Assembly (NCBI RefSeq): GCF_020532645.1
Contig: NZ_JAJAUZ010000008.1
Coordinates: 62,001-126,000, forward strand
Length of the DNA stretch: 64,000 bases
Direction of reading: 5' to 3'
DNA from: Streptomyces bambusae
GTDB taxonomy: Bacteria > Actinomycetota > Actinomycetes > Streptomycetales > Streptomycetaceae
The translations under genes were made by a program, and so were the position numbers. This document shows positions 44,120-53,170 of this stretch, one piece after another. The notes below the pieces were generated by a model, which saw only the letters and a list, made by a program, of their open reading frames with translations, was not told where the DNA came from and did not search any database. The number at the start of each line of letters is the position of its first letter. The first letter of the stretch is position 1.

Positions 44120-45123
44120 GCCCTGAACACCGGCGCCAGGGCGGCGAGCAGGCGGCCGCCCAGCTCCTCGCGGCCGGCGAGCGCCGGGTACTCCCGCTCG
44201 GTGTGCCGCCACTCCCAGCGGATCTCCTCGACCAGCCGCTCGAAGTGGCCGAGCCGGACCTCGTCGGGACCCCACTCGCCCGACTCCCGGCACAGCGCGG
44301 TCACGAGCTCGCGCGGCGCGGGGTGCCGCTCGGCGAGCAGCACCGCGTCGTACAGGTCCTTGCCCTGCGGGTGGCGGTCGGTGAGCAGCCACATCAGCTT
44401 CCACGCGAGGGACAGTTCCGGGGTGGCCGCCTGGAGCACGGCCCCGTCGCCGCCCGCGAGCCCCGGCACGTGCACCGGCCCGGGCGGCTGCGGCAGCCGC
44501 TCGTTGAACACGAAGTCCAGCTGTACGTGCCCGCCCGGCAGCCCGTCGGCCTCCCAGGGCAGCACCATCCGGCGCCCCGGCACCCGGTCGTACGTCCAGA
44601 TCTCGTCCGTCACGGCGTCCTGCGCGCGGATCCGGAGCCCGGCTGCCCCGGCCCGCTCCTGCGCGCCCCGGGCGATGCCGTCCAGCATCCGCCCGGTGCG
44701 GCCGTCCTCCAGTCGCCAGGTGTGCGGGACGACCACGAAGTCCAGGTCGCCCGGCTCGCGCGCGGCCTCGCCGAACCAGCCGGCGAGCAGCACGCTGCCG
44801 CGCAGCACCAGCGAGTCCACCCACGGCGAGTCGGCCACCGCCGCCAGCACCGTGTCCAGCCCCGCACGCCGGGCCCGCCGCCAGGCGTCGGTCCGCGCCG
44901 GGTCCTCGAAGACCGGGTCGCCCGCCCGGTAGCCGTTGGAGAAGTGCTTCAGCGCGGGGTCGAACAGCGGCACCTGCACGAGGTCCTCCCCGGCGACGGG
45001 CCGCAGGGTGTGCGGCAGGTCCCGCTCCTCCCGGGTCTCATCGGACAGCGGGGCCCGCGGCACCTCCGTGCTCCACGTGCTGAACCGCTCCCAGGTCCCG
45101 GCCCCGTCTGCTGCCGTGCTCAT
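44116..45123 (-). CDS. AbiEii/AbiGii-like nucleotidyltransferase
   Basis: A 335-residue protein with a DNA polymerase beta-type nucleotidyltransferase core: Gly109-Ser110 in LRGSVLLAGWFG and the Asp pair D126 and D128 in GDLDFVVVP, then KLMWLLTDRHPQGKDLYDAVLLAE, the Lys and LYD motif seen in AbiEii toxin-type enzymes. In AbiE systems the partner is an HTH antitoxin (AbiEi); here the coupled upstream gene (45120-45704) is not HTH-like, so a standard abortive infection system is not claimed. ATG at 45123 overlaps that gene's stop by four bases (ATGA). Confidence 0.75.
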   Translation of the reverse strand: MSTAADGAGTWERFSTWSTEVPRAPLSDETREERDLPHTLRPVAGEDLVQVPLFDPALKHFSNGYRAGDPVFEDPARTDAWRRARRAGLDTVLAAVADSPWVDSLVLRGSVLLAGWFGEAAREPGDLDFVVVPHTWRLEDGRTGRMLDGIARGAQERAGAAGLRIRAQDAVTDEIWTYDRVPGRRMVLPWEADGLPGGHVQLDFVFNERLPQPPGPVHVPGLAGGDGAVLQAATPELSLAWKLMWLLTDRHPQGKDLYDAVLLAERHPAPRELVTALCRESGEWGPDEVRLGHFERLVEEIRWEWRHTEREYPALAGREELGGRLLAALAPVFRA

Positions 45124-45704
45124 ACCGCCGCCCCCTCCTCGATCCACCCGTCGTCCACCGACAGGTCACTGTCGTACAGCACGTACTCGCGTTCCTCCGA
45201 GCGGATTTCGTACCCGGCCGCCCGCAGTTCCGCGGCCAGCGCGTCGCACGCCGCCCCGGCCGGCACGGCACCGGACCGGCCGGGGCAGCGCTGGGTGACG
45301 AACCGTTCGTGCCGGCCGCCCGCCAGTACCCGGCGGGCGTTCCACGAGACGTGGGCGCCGTGCCGGACGGCGAGCGACTCCAGGGCGGGGCGGTCGTGGC
45401 CGGGTTCCAGGAGCAGCTTCAGGTGGTGCTCGAAGTAGCCGCCGCCGGTGCCGGCCGGCACCGTCGTCCACGGCACCGTCTCCACCTTGACCCGCACCGG
45501 GTCGAAGCCGTCCGCCCGCAGCGCGGCCACCAGCGCCCGGTGTCCGTCCCGGTCCCGCAGGGTCAGCATCGGCTGCGAGGTCATCCGGCCCCGCGCCAGG
45601 ACGATGTGGGTCACCTTCAGGCCGCGCGCGGCGGCCCACCGTTCCAGCCGGCCCAGCTCCGCACCCGCGCACCGGACGGTGACGTGCGTTTCGTACTCGT
45701 ACAC
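45120..45704 (-). CDS. Conserved protein of unknown function, coupled to the nucleotidyltransferase
   Basis: A 194-residue soluble protein, no membrane segment or signal. It seems to hold two related alpha/beta halves: YETHVTVRCAGAELGRLERWAAARGLKVTHIVLARGRMTSQPML, and after a hinge HVSWNARRVLAGGRHERFVTQRCPG with YFEHHLKLLLE between them. Conserved-looking His residues (HVTV, FEHHLK, HVSW) hint at catalysis or nucleotide binding, but I do not recognise the family. Its four-base overlap with the AbiEii-like gene makes joint expression certain to a good degree, so it is a candidate antitoxin, substrate or chaperone of that enzyme. Confidence 0.7.
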   Translation of the reverse strand: MYEYETHVTVRCAGAELGRLERWAAARGLKVTHIVLARGRMTSQPMLTLRDRDGHRALVAALRADGFDPVRVKVETVPWTTVPAGTGGGYFEHHLKLLLEPGHDRPALESLAVRHGAHVSWNARRVLAGGRHERFVTQRCPGRSGAVPAGAACDALAAELRAAGYEIRSEEREYVLYDSDLSVDDGWIEEGAAV

Positions 45705-45876
45705 CGCGCGATCTTCTCAGACGTGTGTGCGAGCGGCATCGGAGTTCCTCCGGCGGGTAACCATCCGGTCACGCACCGGACTCAGAAAGTGCCCGCACGC
45801 CCCTCGTGGCGGCGATGTGTCGTACCCCACACTGAGGAACGGTGCCTGAGTCCTCGGAGCCCTGGAGGTCGCCCCC

Positions 45877-46983
45877 GTGCAGACCCAGACCCTGACCGAA
45901 GCTGCGTCCCCGGCGGACCCGGCGCACCCGGCCGAGCACCCCGTGGCCGCGGAAGCGCCCGAACCCGACGCACCGGACGAGGACGGCCCCGGGCCGGACC
46001 TGCCCGACGGAGACGCCGCCGCGGCCGAACTCGACGAGGCCGCCCCCGAGCCCAAACGGAACGACACCGGCGGTCCCACCTCGGACCTGTTCCGCCAGTA
46101 CCTGCGCGAGATAGGCAGGATTCCGCTGCTCACCGCGGCGGAGGAAGTGGAACTCGCCCGCCGGGTCGAGGCCGGACTGTTCGCCGAGGAGAAGCTGGGC
46201 ACCGCCACCGACCTCGACTCCCAGCTCGCCGTCGACCTCGACCGGCTCGTCGTCATGGGCCGGATGGCCAAGCGCCGCCTCATCGAGGCCAACCTGCGCC
46301 TGGTCGTCTCCGTCGCCAAGCGGTACATCGGCCGCGGCCTCACCATGCTCGACCTCGTGCAGGAGGGCAACCTCGGCCTGATCCGCGCCGTCGAGAAGTT
46401 CGACTACGCCCGCGGCTACAAGTTCTCGACGTACGCCACCTGGTGGATCCGCCAGGCCATGTCCCGGGCCCTCGCCGACCAGGCCCGCACCATCCGCGTC
46501 CCGGTGCACGTCGTCGAGCTCATCAACCGGGTCGTGCGGGTGCAGCGCCGGATGCTCCAGGAACGCGGCTACGAGCCCACCGCCGAAGAGGTCGCCGGGC
46601 ACCTCGAACTGACTCCGGAACGGGTCGGCGAAGTGCTCCGCCTCGCCCAGGAGCCGGTCTCCCTGCACGCCCCCGTCGGCGAAGAGGACGACGTCGCCCT
46701 CGGCGACCTCATCGAGGACGGCGACGCCGCCTCCCCGGTCGAGTCCGCCGCGTTCTTCCTGCTCCGCGAGCACCTCGAAGCCGTCCTCTCCACCCTCGGC
46801 GAACGGGAACGCAAGGTCGTCCAGCTCCGCTACGGACTCGTCGACGGCCGCCCCCGCACGCTGGAGGAGATCGGCCGGATCTTCGGCGTCACCCGCGAAC
46901 GGATCCGCCAGATCGAGTCCAAGACCCTCAACAAGCTCCGCGACCACGCCTTCGCCGACCAGCTCCGTGGCTACCTCGACTGA
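45877..46983 (+). CDS. hrdA: RNA polymerase sigma factor of the HrdA type (group 2 sigma-70)
   Basis: Sigma-70 family factor of 368 residues. The first about 65 residues are an acidic Ala/Pro/Asp/Glu-rich tail without a recognisable region 1.1. Region 1.2 starts [30 protein letters not shown], region 2 includes [37 protein letters not shown] and [18 protein letters not shown] (2.3-2.4), region 3 follows, and region 4.2 ends [21 protein letters not shown]. Length is shorter than the principal factor HrdB and its position beside dnaG suits HrdA. GTG at 45877 has GGAGG upstream. Promoter specificity is expected to resemble HrdB. Confidence 0.9.
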   Translation: MQTQTLTEAASPADPAHPAEHPVAAEAPEPDAPDEDGPGPDLPDGDAAAAELDEAAPEPKRNDTGGPTSDLFRQYLREIGRIPLLTAAEEVELARRVEAGLFAEEKLGTATDLDSQLAVDLDRLVVMGRMAKRRLIEANLRLVVSVAKRYIGRGLTMLDLVQEGNLGLIRAVEKFDYARGYKFSTYATWWIRQAMSRALADQARTIRVPVHVVELINRVVRVQRRMLQERGYEPTAEEVAGHLELTPERVGEVLRLAQEPVSLHAPVGEEDDVALGDLIEDGDAASPVESAAFFLLREHLEAVLSTLGERERKVVQLRYGLVDGRPRTLEEIGRIFGVTRERIRQIESKTLNKLRDHAFADQLRGYLD

Positions 46984-47015
46984 CGCCCGGCCCCGACGGC
47001 CCCGGACAAGCGGAA

Positions 47016-47037
47016 GGGGAGGGCCGCAGCCCTCCCC
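47016..47037. terminator. Convergent terminator after hrdA
   Basis: GGGGAGGGC / GCCCTCCCC with loop CGCA, a perfect 9-bp stem between hrdA and the converging ABC transporter gene. Confidence 0.75.
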
Positions 47038-47063
47038 CCGCTCCCGGACCCGACGGGCCCGCC

Positions 47064-48986
47064 TCAGTCCACCTCGGCCACCGCCTGCGCGAACTGCGCC
47101 GCGTACAGCCGCGCGTACGCGCCCCCGGCCGCGAGCAGCTCCTCGTGCGAGCCCTGCTCCACGATCGAGCCGTTCTCCATCACCAGGATCACGTCCGCGT
47201 CCCGGATCGTCGACAGCCGGTGCGCGATCACGAACGAGGTCCGGCCGTGCGCCAGCCGTGCCATCGCCTTCTGGATGAGCACCTCGGTACGGGTGTCCAC
47301 GGAACTGGTCGCCTCGTCGAGGACCAGGATCACCGGGTCCGACAGGAACGCCCGGGCGATCGTGATCAGCTGCTTCTCGCCCGCGCTGACCCCGGCGCCC
47401 TCGTCGTCGAGGACCGTGTCGTAGCCGTCCGGCAGCGTCCGGACGAACCGGTCCGCGTGCGCCGCGCGGGCCGCCTCCTCGATCTCCTCCCGGGACACCT
47501 CGCGGGTCGCGCCGTACGCGATGTTCTCCGCGATGGTCCCGCCGAACAGCCAGGTGTCCTGGAGCACCATGCCGATCCCGGCCCGCAGCTCCTCGCGGGT
47601 CATCTTCGAGATGTCCACCCCGTCCAGGGCGATCGTGCCGCCCGTGACCTCGTAGAACCGCATCAGCAGGTTGACCAGCGTGGTCTTGCCGGCGCCGGTC
47701 GGGCCGACGATGGCCACGGTGTGCCCGGGCTCCACCGTCAGCGACAGGTCCTCGATCAGCGGCTTGTCCGCCTCGTAGCGGAACGCCACCCGGTCCAGCG
47801 TCACCTGCCCCTTGAGCGCGGCCGGCCGCTCCGGCAGCTCCGCGTCCGGCTCCTGCTCCGGCGCGTCCAGCAGCTCGTACACCCGCTCGGCCGAAGCCAC
47901 ACCGGACTGCACCAGGTTCGCCATCGACGCCACCTGCGTCAGCGGCATCGAGAACTGCCGGGTGTACTGGATGAACGCCTGCACGTCACCGATCGACAGG
48001 GTGCCCGAGGCCACCCGCAGCCCGCCGACGACCGCCACCAGCACGTAGTTGATGTTCGAGACGAAGAACATCACCGGCTGCATCAGACCGCTGACGAACT
48101 GCGCCTTGAACGAGGCCCGGAACAGCGCCTCGTTGGACTCCGCGAACACCTCCGCCGACTCCCGCTGGCGGCCGAAGACCTTCACCAGCGTGTGGCCCGA
48201 GTACATCTCCTCGATGTGCGCGTTCAGCGCACCCGTGGTCTTCCACTGCGCCACGAACTGCGGCTGGGACTTCTTGCCGATCCGCGCCGCGATCACGATC
48301 GACACCGGCACCGTCACCAGCGCGACCAGCGCCAGCAGCGGCGAGATCCAGAACATCATCGCCAGCACGCCGACGATCGTCAGCAGCGAGTTCAGCAGCT
48401 GGCCCATCGTCTGCTGAAGCGTCTGCCCGATGTTGTCGATGTCGTTGGTCGCCCGGCTCAGCACCTCACCGCGCTTCTGCCGGTCGAAGTACGACAGCGG
48501 CAGCCGCGACAGCTTCGCCTGCAGCTCCTCGCGCATCCGGAACAGCATGCCGTTCATCACGTGGTTCGACAGCCGCGTCGCCACCAGCATGAACACGCCG
48601 GCCAGCGCGAACACCAGCAGCGCCCACAGGGCCACTGCACCCACCGCACCGAAGTCGATGCCCTCGCCAGGGGTGAAGTCGGTGCCGGACAGCATGTCCG
48701 CCATGCCGCCCTCGCCGCGGGCCCGCAGTCCCTCCAGGGCCTGCTCCTTGGTGGTGCCCGCCGGCATCTCCCGGCCCACGAGCCCCGCGAACACCAGGTC
48801 GGTCGCCCGGCCCAGGATCTTCGGCCCGATCACCGTCAACGCGACGCTGGCGACCACGGCCGCGACCATGCCCGCCAGCTTGACCCGGTCCTTCGCCAGC
48901 TGCTTCAGCAGCCGCTTGCCCGAGCCCTTGAAGTCCAGGGACCGCTGGGCGGGTCCCATCATCATCCGTCCACCGGGCCCGCTCAT
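47064..48986 (-). CDS. ABC exporter half-transporter with catalytic Walker B (second of a heterodimer)
   Basis: A 640-residue ABC transporter fusing six membrane helices to an ATPase. Start ATG overlaps the stop of the upstream half-transporter by four bases. The ATPase has Walker A GPTGAGKTT, Q-loop LQDTWLFGGT, Walker B VILVLDEATSSVD with catalytic Glu, and switch IAHRLSTI. Its signature is the degenerate VSAGEKQ rather than LSGGQ. This is the complementary arrangement of heterodimeric exporters (TM287/288, TmrAB, BmrCD). An N-terminal soluble extension of about 30 residues (GPGGRMMMGPAQRS) precedes the first helix. Substrate unknown, perhaps lipid or drug. Confidence 0.9.
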   Translation of the reverse strand: MSGPGGRMMMGPAQRSLDFKGSGKRLLKQLAKDRVKLAGMVAAVVASVALTVIGPKILGRATDLVFAGLVGREMPAGTTKEQALEGLRARGEGGMADMLSGTDFTPGEGIDFGAVGAVALWALLVFALAGVFMLVATRLSNHVMNGMLFRMREELQAKLSRLPLSYFDRQKRGEVLSRATNDIDNIGQTLQQTMGQLLNSLLTIVGVLAMMFWISPLLALVALVTVPVSIVIAARIGKKSQPQFVAQWKTTGALNAHIEEMYSGHTLVKVFGRQRESAEVFAESNEALFRASFKAQFVSGLMQPVMFFVSNINYVLVAVVGGLRVASGTLSIGDVQAFIQYTRQFSMPLTQVASMANLVQSGVASAERVYELLDAPEQEPDAELPERPAALKGQVTLDRVAFRYEADKPLIEDLSLTVEPGHTVAIVGPTGAGKTTLVNLLMRFYEVTGGTIALDGVDISKMTREELRAGIGMVLQDTWLFGGTIAENIAYGATREVSREEIEEAARAAHADRFVRTLPDGYDTVLDDEGAGVSAGEKQLITIARAFLSDPVILVLDEATSSVDTRTEVLIQKAMARLAHGRTSFVIAHRLSTIRDADVILVMENGSIVEQGSHEELLAAGGAYARLYAAQFAQAVAEVD

Positions 48987-50716
48987 GCGGCCTCCGCCTC
49001 CGTCAGCTGGGAGAGCACGATCTCCCGGTAGGTCTCGTTGCCGGCCATCAGCTCGTGGTGCCGGCCGACCCCCACCACCTGGCCCTCGTCGAGGACCACG
49101 ATCCGGTCGGCGTCGCGGATCGTGGACACCCGCTGCGCCACGATCACCACCGTCGCGTCCACGGTCTCCCGGGCCAGCGCCGCGCGCAGCGCCGCGTCCG
49201 TCGCGTAGTCGAGCGCCGAGAACGAGTCGTCGAACAGGTAGATCTCCGGCCGCTGGACCAGGGTCCGGGCGATGGCCAGGCGCTGGCGCTGGCCGCCCGA
49301 CACGTTGGTGCCGCCCTGGGTGACCGGCGCGTCCAGGCCGCCCTCCAACGCGGTGACGAACTCCTTGGCCTGCGCGACCTCCAGGGCCCGCCACAGCTCG
49401 TCGTCGGTGGCGTCCGGCCGCCCGTAGCGCAGGTTGCTCGCGACCGTCCCCGAGAACAGGTACGGCTTCTGCGGCACCAGCCCGACCGTCCGCGCCAGCA
49501 GCTCCGGATCGATCCGCCGGACGTCCTCGCCGTCGACGAGCACCTCACCGCCCGTCGCGTCGAACAGCCGCGGCACCAGCCCCAGCAGGGTGGACTTGCC
49601 GCTGCCCGTCGAGCCGATCACCGCGGTGGTCTCGCCCGGCCGGGCCAGCAGGTCCACGCCGATCAGCACCGGGGCCTCGGCACCCGGATAGCGGAAGTCC
49701 GCACTGCGCAGCTCCAGCGATCCACGCACGCCCAGCTCCCGGACCGGGTCGGTGGGCGGCACCACGCTCGTTTCGGTGTCCAGGACCTCCTGGATGCGCT
49801 CGGCGCACACCTCGGCGCGCGGCACCATCATGAACATGAACGTGGCCATCATCACGGACATCACGATCTGCATCAGGTAGGCGAGGAAGGCGGTCAGCGC
49901 CCCGATCTCCATGCCGCCGCTGTCGATCCGCATCGCCCCGAACCAGACCACGGCCACGCTCGACACGTTCACCACGACGATGACCGCCGGGAACATGAAG
50001 GCCATCAGCCGCCCGGCGGACAGCGACACGTCGGTCAGCCCGGCGTTCGCCTGCCGGAAGCGGTCCTGCTCGTACGCGTCGCGGACGAAGGCGCGGATCA
50101 CCCGGTTGCCGGAGATCTGCTCGCGCAGCACCCGGTTCACGGTGTCCAGCCGGGTCTGCATCTGCCGGAACAGCGGCCGGGTGCGGTACACGATGCTGCC
50201 GACGGCGATGCCCAGCACCGGCACCACGGCCAGCAGCACGCCGGACAGCTGCACGTCCAGGGACAGCGCCATCGCGATGCCGCCGATGCACATGATCGGA
50301 GCCGACACCATCAGGGTGAACGCCATCAGCACCAGCATCTGGACCTGCTGGACGTCGTTCGTGGTCCGGGTGATCAGCGACGGTGCGCCGAAGTGGCCCA
50401 CCTCGCGGGCCGAGAAGCTCTGCACCCGGTCGAACACGGCGGCCCGCACGTCCCGGCCCAGCGAGGCCGCGGTGCGGGCGCCGAAGTAGACGGCTCCGGT
50501 GTTGCACACCAGCTGCACCAGGCTGACGGCCAGCATCAGCGAGCCGAAGCCCAGGATGTAGCCCGTATCGCCCTTGATGACGCCGTTGTCGATGATGTCG
50601 GCGTTCAGGGTGGGCAGGTAGAGGGTCGCACTGGTCTGCAGCAGCTGGAGCAGGACCAGCAGTGCGATCGGTTTCCGGTACGGGCCCAGGTGGGTCCGGA
50701 GAAGTCTGATGAGCAC
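48983..50716 (-). CDS. ABC exporter half-transporter with degenerate Walker B (first of a heterodimer)
   Basis: A 577-residue ABC transporter with six membrane helices and an ATPase. Walker A is GSTGSGKST, Q-loop VPQKPYLFSGT, signature VSGGQRQRLAIAR (near canonical), but the residue after Walker B is Asp (IYLFDDSFSALD) instead of the catalytic Glu, and the switch region has VAQRVSTI with Gln in place of His. So this subunit holds the degenerate ATP site and its canonical signature completes the active site of the partner encoded directly downstream. GTG at 50716 (GGAG upstream) is preferred to TTG at 50737. Confidence 0.88.
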   Translation of the reverse strand: MLIRLLRTHLGPYRKPIALLVLLQLLQTSATLYLPTLNADIIDNGVIKGDTGYILGFGSLMLAVSLVQLVCNTGAVYFGARTAASLGRDVRAAVFDRVQSFSAREVGHFGAPSLITRTTNDVQQVQMLVLMAFTLMVSAPIMCIGGIAMALSLDVQLSGVLLAVVPVLGIAVGSIVYRTRPLFRQMQTRLDTVNRVLREQISGNRVIRAFVRDAYEQDRFRQANAGLTDVSLSAGRLMAFMFPAVIVVVNVSSVAVVWFGAMRIDSGGMEIGALTAFLAYLMQIVMSVMMATFMFMMVPRAEVCAERIQEVLDTETSVVPPTDPVRELGVRGSLELRSADFRYPGAEAPVLIGVDLLARPGETTAVIGSTGSGKSTLLGLVPRLFDATGGEVLVDGEDVRRIDPELLARTVGLVPQKPYLFSGTVASNLRYGRPDATDDELWRALEVAQAKEFVTALEGGLDAPVTQGGTNVSGGQRQRLAIARTLVQRPEIYLFDDSFSALDYATDAALRAALARETVDATVVIVAQRVSTIRDADRIVVLDEGQVVGVGRHHELMAGNETYREIVLSQLTEAEAA

Positions 50717-50860
50717 GCGTAGGCTCCGGGTCGGCAAGATCGGGGGGGTTCACCCCATCTTCAACCAACCCGGACGCCCAGCCCCACCCTTTTTCGCAAA
50801 GCCGGGCCAAAGCCTTCCGCAGACCAGCCCGGAGACCTACGACCTACGCCCGTTCGGGTC

Positions 50861-52300
50861 TCAGAACGCCCCGGGGTGCAGCTGCTCCCGCGTCGCGACG
50901 TACTGCTGCCGCACCGCCTGCCAGGACGCGAACTCCTCACCCGCCTCAAACACCTGCACGGCTGCACCCTGCCAGGCCGGCGGTGTGTGCGGGGCCAGGG
51001 TGCCCTGCTGCACCCCCAGCGCCCACGCGGCCTGCCGGGCCGCGCCCAGGGCCGCGTAGTCCGCGGGCTGCGGCACCACGATCTGGGTGGCGAACAGGCC
51101 CGGCGCGGCCGCCTGCACGGCCGGCAGCCCGGCCGCGGCACCCAGCAGGAACACCCGCCGGATCTCCACGCCCCGGCTGCGCAGCACGTCGAGCGCGTCC
51201 ACGAGCCCGCAGAGCATGCCCTCGAAGGCGGCCCGGGCCAGGTGCTCCGGCTTCATCGAGTCGCGCCGCAGCCCGCTGAGGGTGCCGGCCGCGTGCGGGA
51301 GCTCCGGGGTCCGCTCGCCCTCCAGGTAGGGGAGCATCACCAGGCCGTGGGCGCCCGGGGTGGACTTCAGGGCCAGTGCGGACAGCCCCTCCAGGTCGGT
51401 GCCCAGCAACTCGGCCGTGCCGCGCAGGGTCCGTACCGCGTTGGACGTGTACACGACCGGCAGGTGCAGCCCGGCCGCGTCGGCGAGCGAGGTCACCATG
51501 CCGTTCGGCTCGGTCACCGCCTCGTGGTGCACCGCCATGACCGACCCGGAGGCCCCCAGGGACACCACCGCGTCACCCGGCGCCAGACCCAGGCCCAGGG
51601 CCGCCGCCATGGTCTCGCCGGTGCCCGCGGAGATCAGCAGGCCCTCGGGGGTGGTGCCGGCCGCCTCGGCGGGTCCCAGGACCTCCGGCAGCATCGCCCG
51701 GTGGCCGAGCGCCAGCTCCACCAGATCGGGCCGGTACGAGCCGGTGCGCGGCGACCAGTAGCCGGTGCCGGAGGCGGCGCCCCGGTCCGTGGTGCGGCGG
51801 GCGGGCCGGCCCAGCAGCTGCCAGACCAGCCAGTCGTGCGGCTGCATCAGCACGGCCGTGCGGCGGGCCGCCTCGGGCTCGGTGCGCGCCATCCAGGCCA
51901 GCTTCGCCACCGGCTGGGCCGACTGGGGGACGCAGCCCACCGCCTCGCTCCACGCCTGCCGGCCGCCGAGCGCGTCGATCAGGTCGAGGGCGGCGACCTG
52001 GGCGCGCTTGTCGTTGCCGACGAGCGCGGGCCGCACCAGCGCGCCCTGCGAGTCCAGCGGCAGCAGCCCGTGCTGCTGCGCGGAGACCCCGATGGCCTGC
52101 ACGCCCTCCAGCAGGCCGCCGCCGGCGGCCTCGCCCAGCGACAGCAGCCAGGACTGCGGATCGGTCTCGTGCGGTGTGGTCTCGCCCTCGGGCTGGGGAT
52201 GGGGCGCGTAGCCCTGCCGCAGTACGGCACCCGTGTCCGTGTCGCAGACGACGATGCGAGTGAAAGTGGATGAGCTGTCCAGCCCGGCGACTATCCCCAT
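50861..52300 (-). CDS. FGGY family carbohydrate kinase (xylulokinase-like)
   Basis: Sugar kinase of the ASKHA fold, 479 residues. It starts IVAGLDSSSTFTRIVVCDTDTG for phosphate 1, has IGVSAQQHGLLPLDSQG, LVGNDKRA (typical W/N-D-x-R sugar loop), GTGETMAAALGLGLAPGDAVVSLGASGSVMAV for the second phosphate motif, PYLEGERTPELP and a final ATP-binding FLLGAAAGLPAVQAA. The nearest pattern is D-xylulose kinase, but ribulokinase-like substrates are possible. No sugar transporter or isomerase adjoins it, so context does not decide. ATG at 52300. Confidence 0.88.
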   Translation of the reverse strand: MGIVAGLDSSSTFTRIVVCDTDTGAVLRQGYAPHPQPEGETTPHETDPQSWLLSLGEAAGGGLLEGVQAIGVSAQQHGLLPLDSQGALVRPALVGNDKRAQVAALDLIDALGGRQAWSEAVGCVPQSAQPVAKLAWMARTEPEAARRTAVLMQPHDWLVWQLLGRPARRTTDRGAASGTGYWSPRTGSYRPDLVELALGHRAMLPEVLGPAEAAGTTPEGLLISAGTGETMAAALGLGLAPGDAVVSLGASGSVMAVHHEAVTEPNGMVTSLADAAGLHLPVVYTSNAVRTLRGTAELLGTDLEGLSALALKSTPGAHGLVMLPYLEGERTPELPHAAGTLSGLRRDSMKPEHLARAAFEGMLCGLVDALDVLRSRGVEIRRVFLLGAAAGLPAVQAAAPGLFATQIVVPQPADYAALGAARQAAWALGVQQGTLAPHTPPAWQGAAVQVFEAGEEFASWQAVRQQYVATREQLHPGAF

Positions 52301-52376
52301 GCCGGAGATTGTGCCGCACCACCCGGTCCGGCGGACGGCGCCCCGGTCCCTGCCGTACGGCCGCCCGCCGGCCCGG

Positions 52377-52673
52377 TCACGTGTTGCTGGTGCCCCACTC
52401 GTCGTCGAAGCCGTTCCGGTCCCGCAGCGAGCGCATCCGCCCGGCCAGCGCGGCCGGCATCGCGTCCCCGACCTTGTCGCCGACCGCGTGCAGCGCCTTG
52501 CCCGCGTACTGCCGCCCGGTCTGCCCGGCGGTCTCGGCGGCGTTCCGCACCGCCGGGTTGTGCGCGAGGTCCTGCGCGGACTTCTTCAGCTGCTCGTAAC
52601 GCTCCCGTCCCGCGCGGGTCCCGAACACGTACCCGAGGGCCAGTCCGACGACGAACGTGAGCTTGTACCGCAT
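52377..52673 (-). CDS. YtxH-like small membrane protein
   Basis: A 98-residue protein with one N-terminal membrane helix (KLTFVVGLALGYVFGTRAG) followed by a long charged amphipathic helix (RERYEQLKKSAQDLAHNPAVRNAAETAGQTGRQYAGKALHAVGDKVGD). GY-x-x-GxRAGRERYEQ is the YtxH-type motif common in actinomycetes and Gram-positive stress-related proteins. Function unknown. ATG at 52673 is the natural start. Confidence 0.8.
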   Translation of the reverse strand: MRYKLTFVVGLALGYVFGTRAGRERYEQLKKSAQDLAHNPAVRNAAETAGQTGRQYAGKALHAVGDKVGDAMPAALAGRMRSLRDRNGFDDEWGTSNT

Positions 52674-52830
52674 GCCTGCCACCCTTCGTTGTGCCGGTGC
52701 CGGCCGCCCCGCGGTACGTCTGTCGATACCGATTGGCGGAGCACCCCCCTGCTTGCGCTAATCTATGTCTCGCAACGGGCGCCCGCCCCCCGGCAAGCCG
52801 GAGGTGGGGCTGTTCGGTGCAACGCAGCAA

Positions 52831-52903
52831 TCCCCTGTAGCTCAATTGGCAGAGCAGCCGGCTGTTAACCGGCAGGTTACTGGTTCGAGTCCAGTCGGGG
52901 GAG
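52831..52903 (+). tRNA. tRNA-Asn (GTT), copy 1
   Basis: 73-base cloverleaf: acceptor TCCCCTG / CGGGGGA, D-arm GCTC-GAGC, anticodon stem GCCGG / CCGGC with loop CTGTTAA giving anticodon GTT (52864-52866), T-arm ACTGG-TTCGAGT-CCAGT. CCA is not encoded. Confidence 0.95.
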
Positions 52904-52908
52904 CGCGA

Positions 52909-52981
52909 TCCCCTGTAGCTCAATTGGCAGAGCATTCGGCTGTTAACCGGAGGGTTGCTGGTTCGAGTCCAGCCGGGGGAG
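52909..52981 (+). tRNA. tRNA-Asn (GTT), copy 2
   Basis: Second tRNA-Asn only five bases after the first, same acceptor and D-arm and anticodon GTT (52942-52944), but with different anticodon-stem bases (TTCGG / CCGGA, one weak pair), variable loop and T-stem (GCTGG / CCAGC), so it is a diverged duplicate, not an assembly repeat. Confidence 0.94.
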
Positions 52982-52990
52982 CGGAACGGA

Positions 52991-53013
52991 AGAGGACCCC
53001 TGGTGGGTCCTCT
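52991..53013 (+). terminator. Terminator of the tRNA-Asn pair
   Basis: AGAGGACCC / GGGTCCTCT stem followed by TTCGTGTTTTT, one of the few terminators here with a U-rich tail. Confidence 0.88.
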
Positions 53014-53170
53014 TTCGTGTTTTTCCGGCCGCATCCGGGAACCGGGCAGCACGCAGAGCGGTCTCACCAGGCAAGCGAAGCCGATCATGCGGGGCATCCG
53101 GAGCAGGAGATCGTATGAGCGGCTATGCTGCGGCAGACGGCGCGCACACATGTACGCGCCACGCCGTCGA

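Noticed and set aside
44116..45704. Complete AbiE abortive infection system
   Set aside because: The toxin-like nucleotidyltransferase is present but the partner does not resemble the AbiEi HTH antitoxin, so the standard name is not applied; kept as an open finding instead.
45309..49031. A 1240-residue open frame on the plus strand
   Set aside because: It covers the antisense of several genes and an hrdA shadow, is extremely Arg/Pro/His-rich, and has no family motif; a product of G/C-biased third positions.
52831..52981. Direct repeat that could suggest a CRISPR or duplicated integration site
   Set aside because: The repeat is simply two diverged tRNA-Asn genes; no spacers, cas genes or integrase are present.
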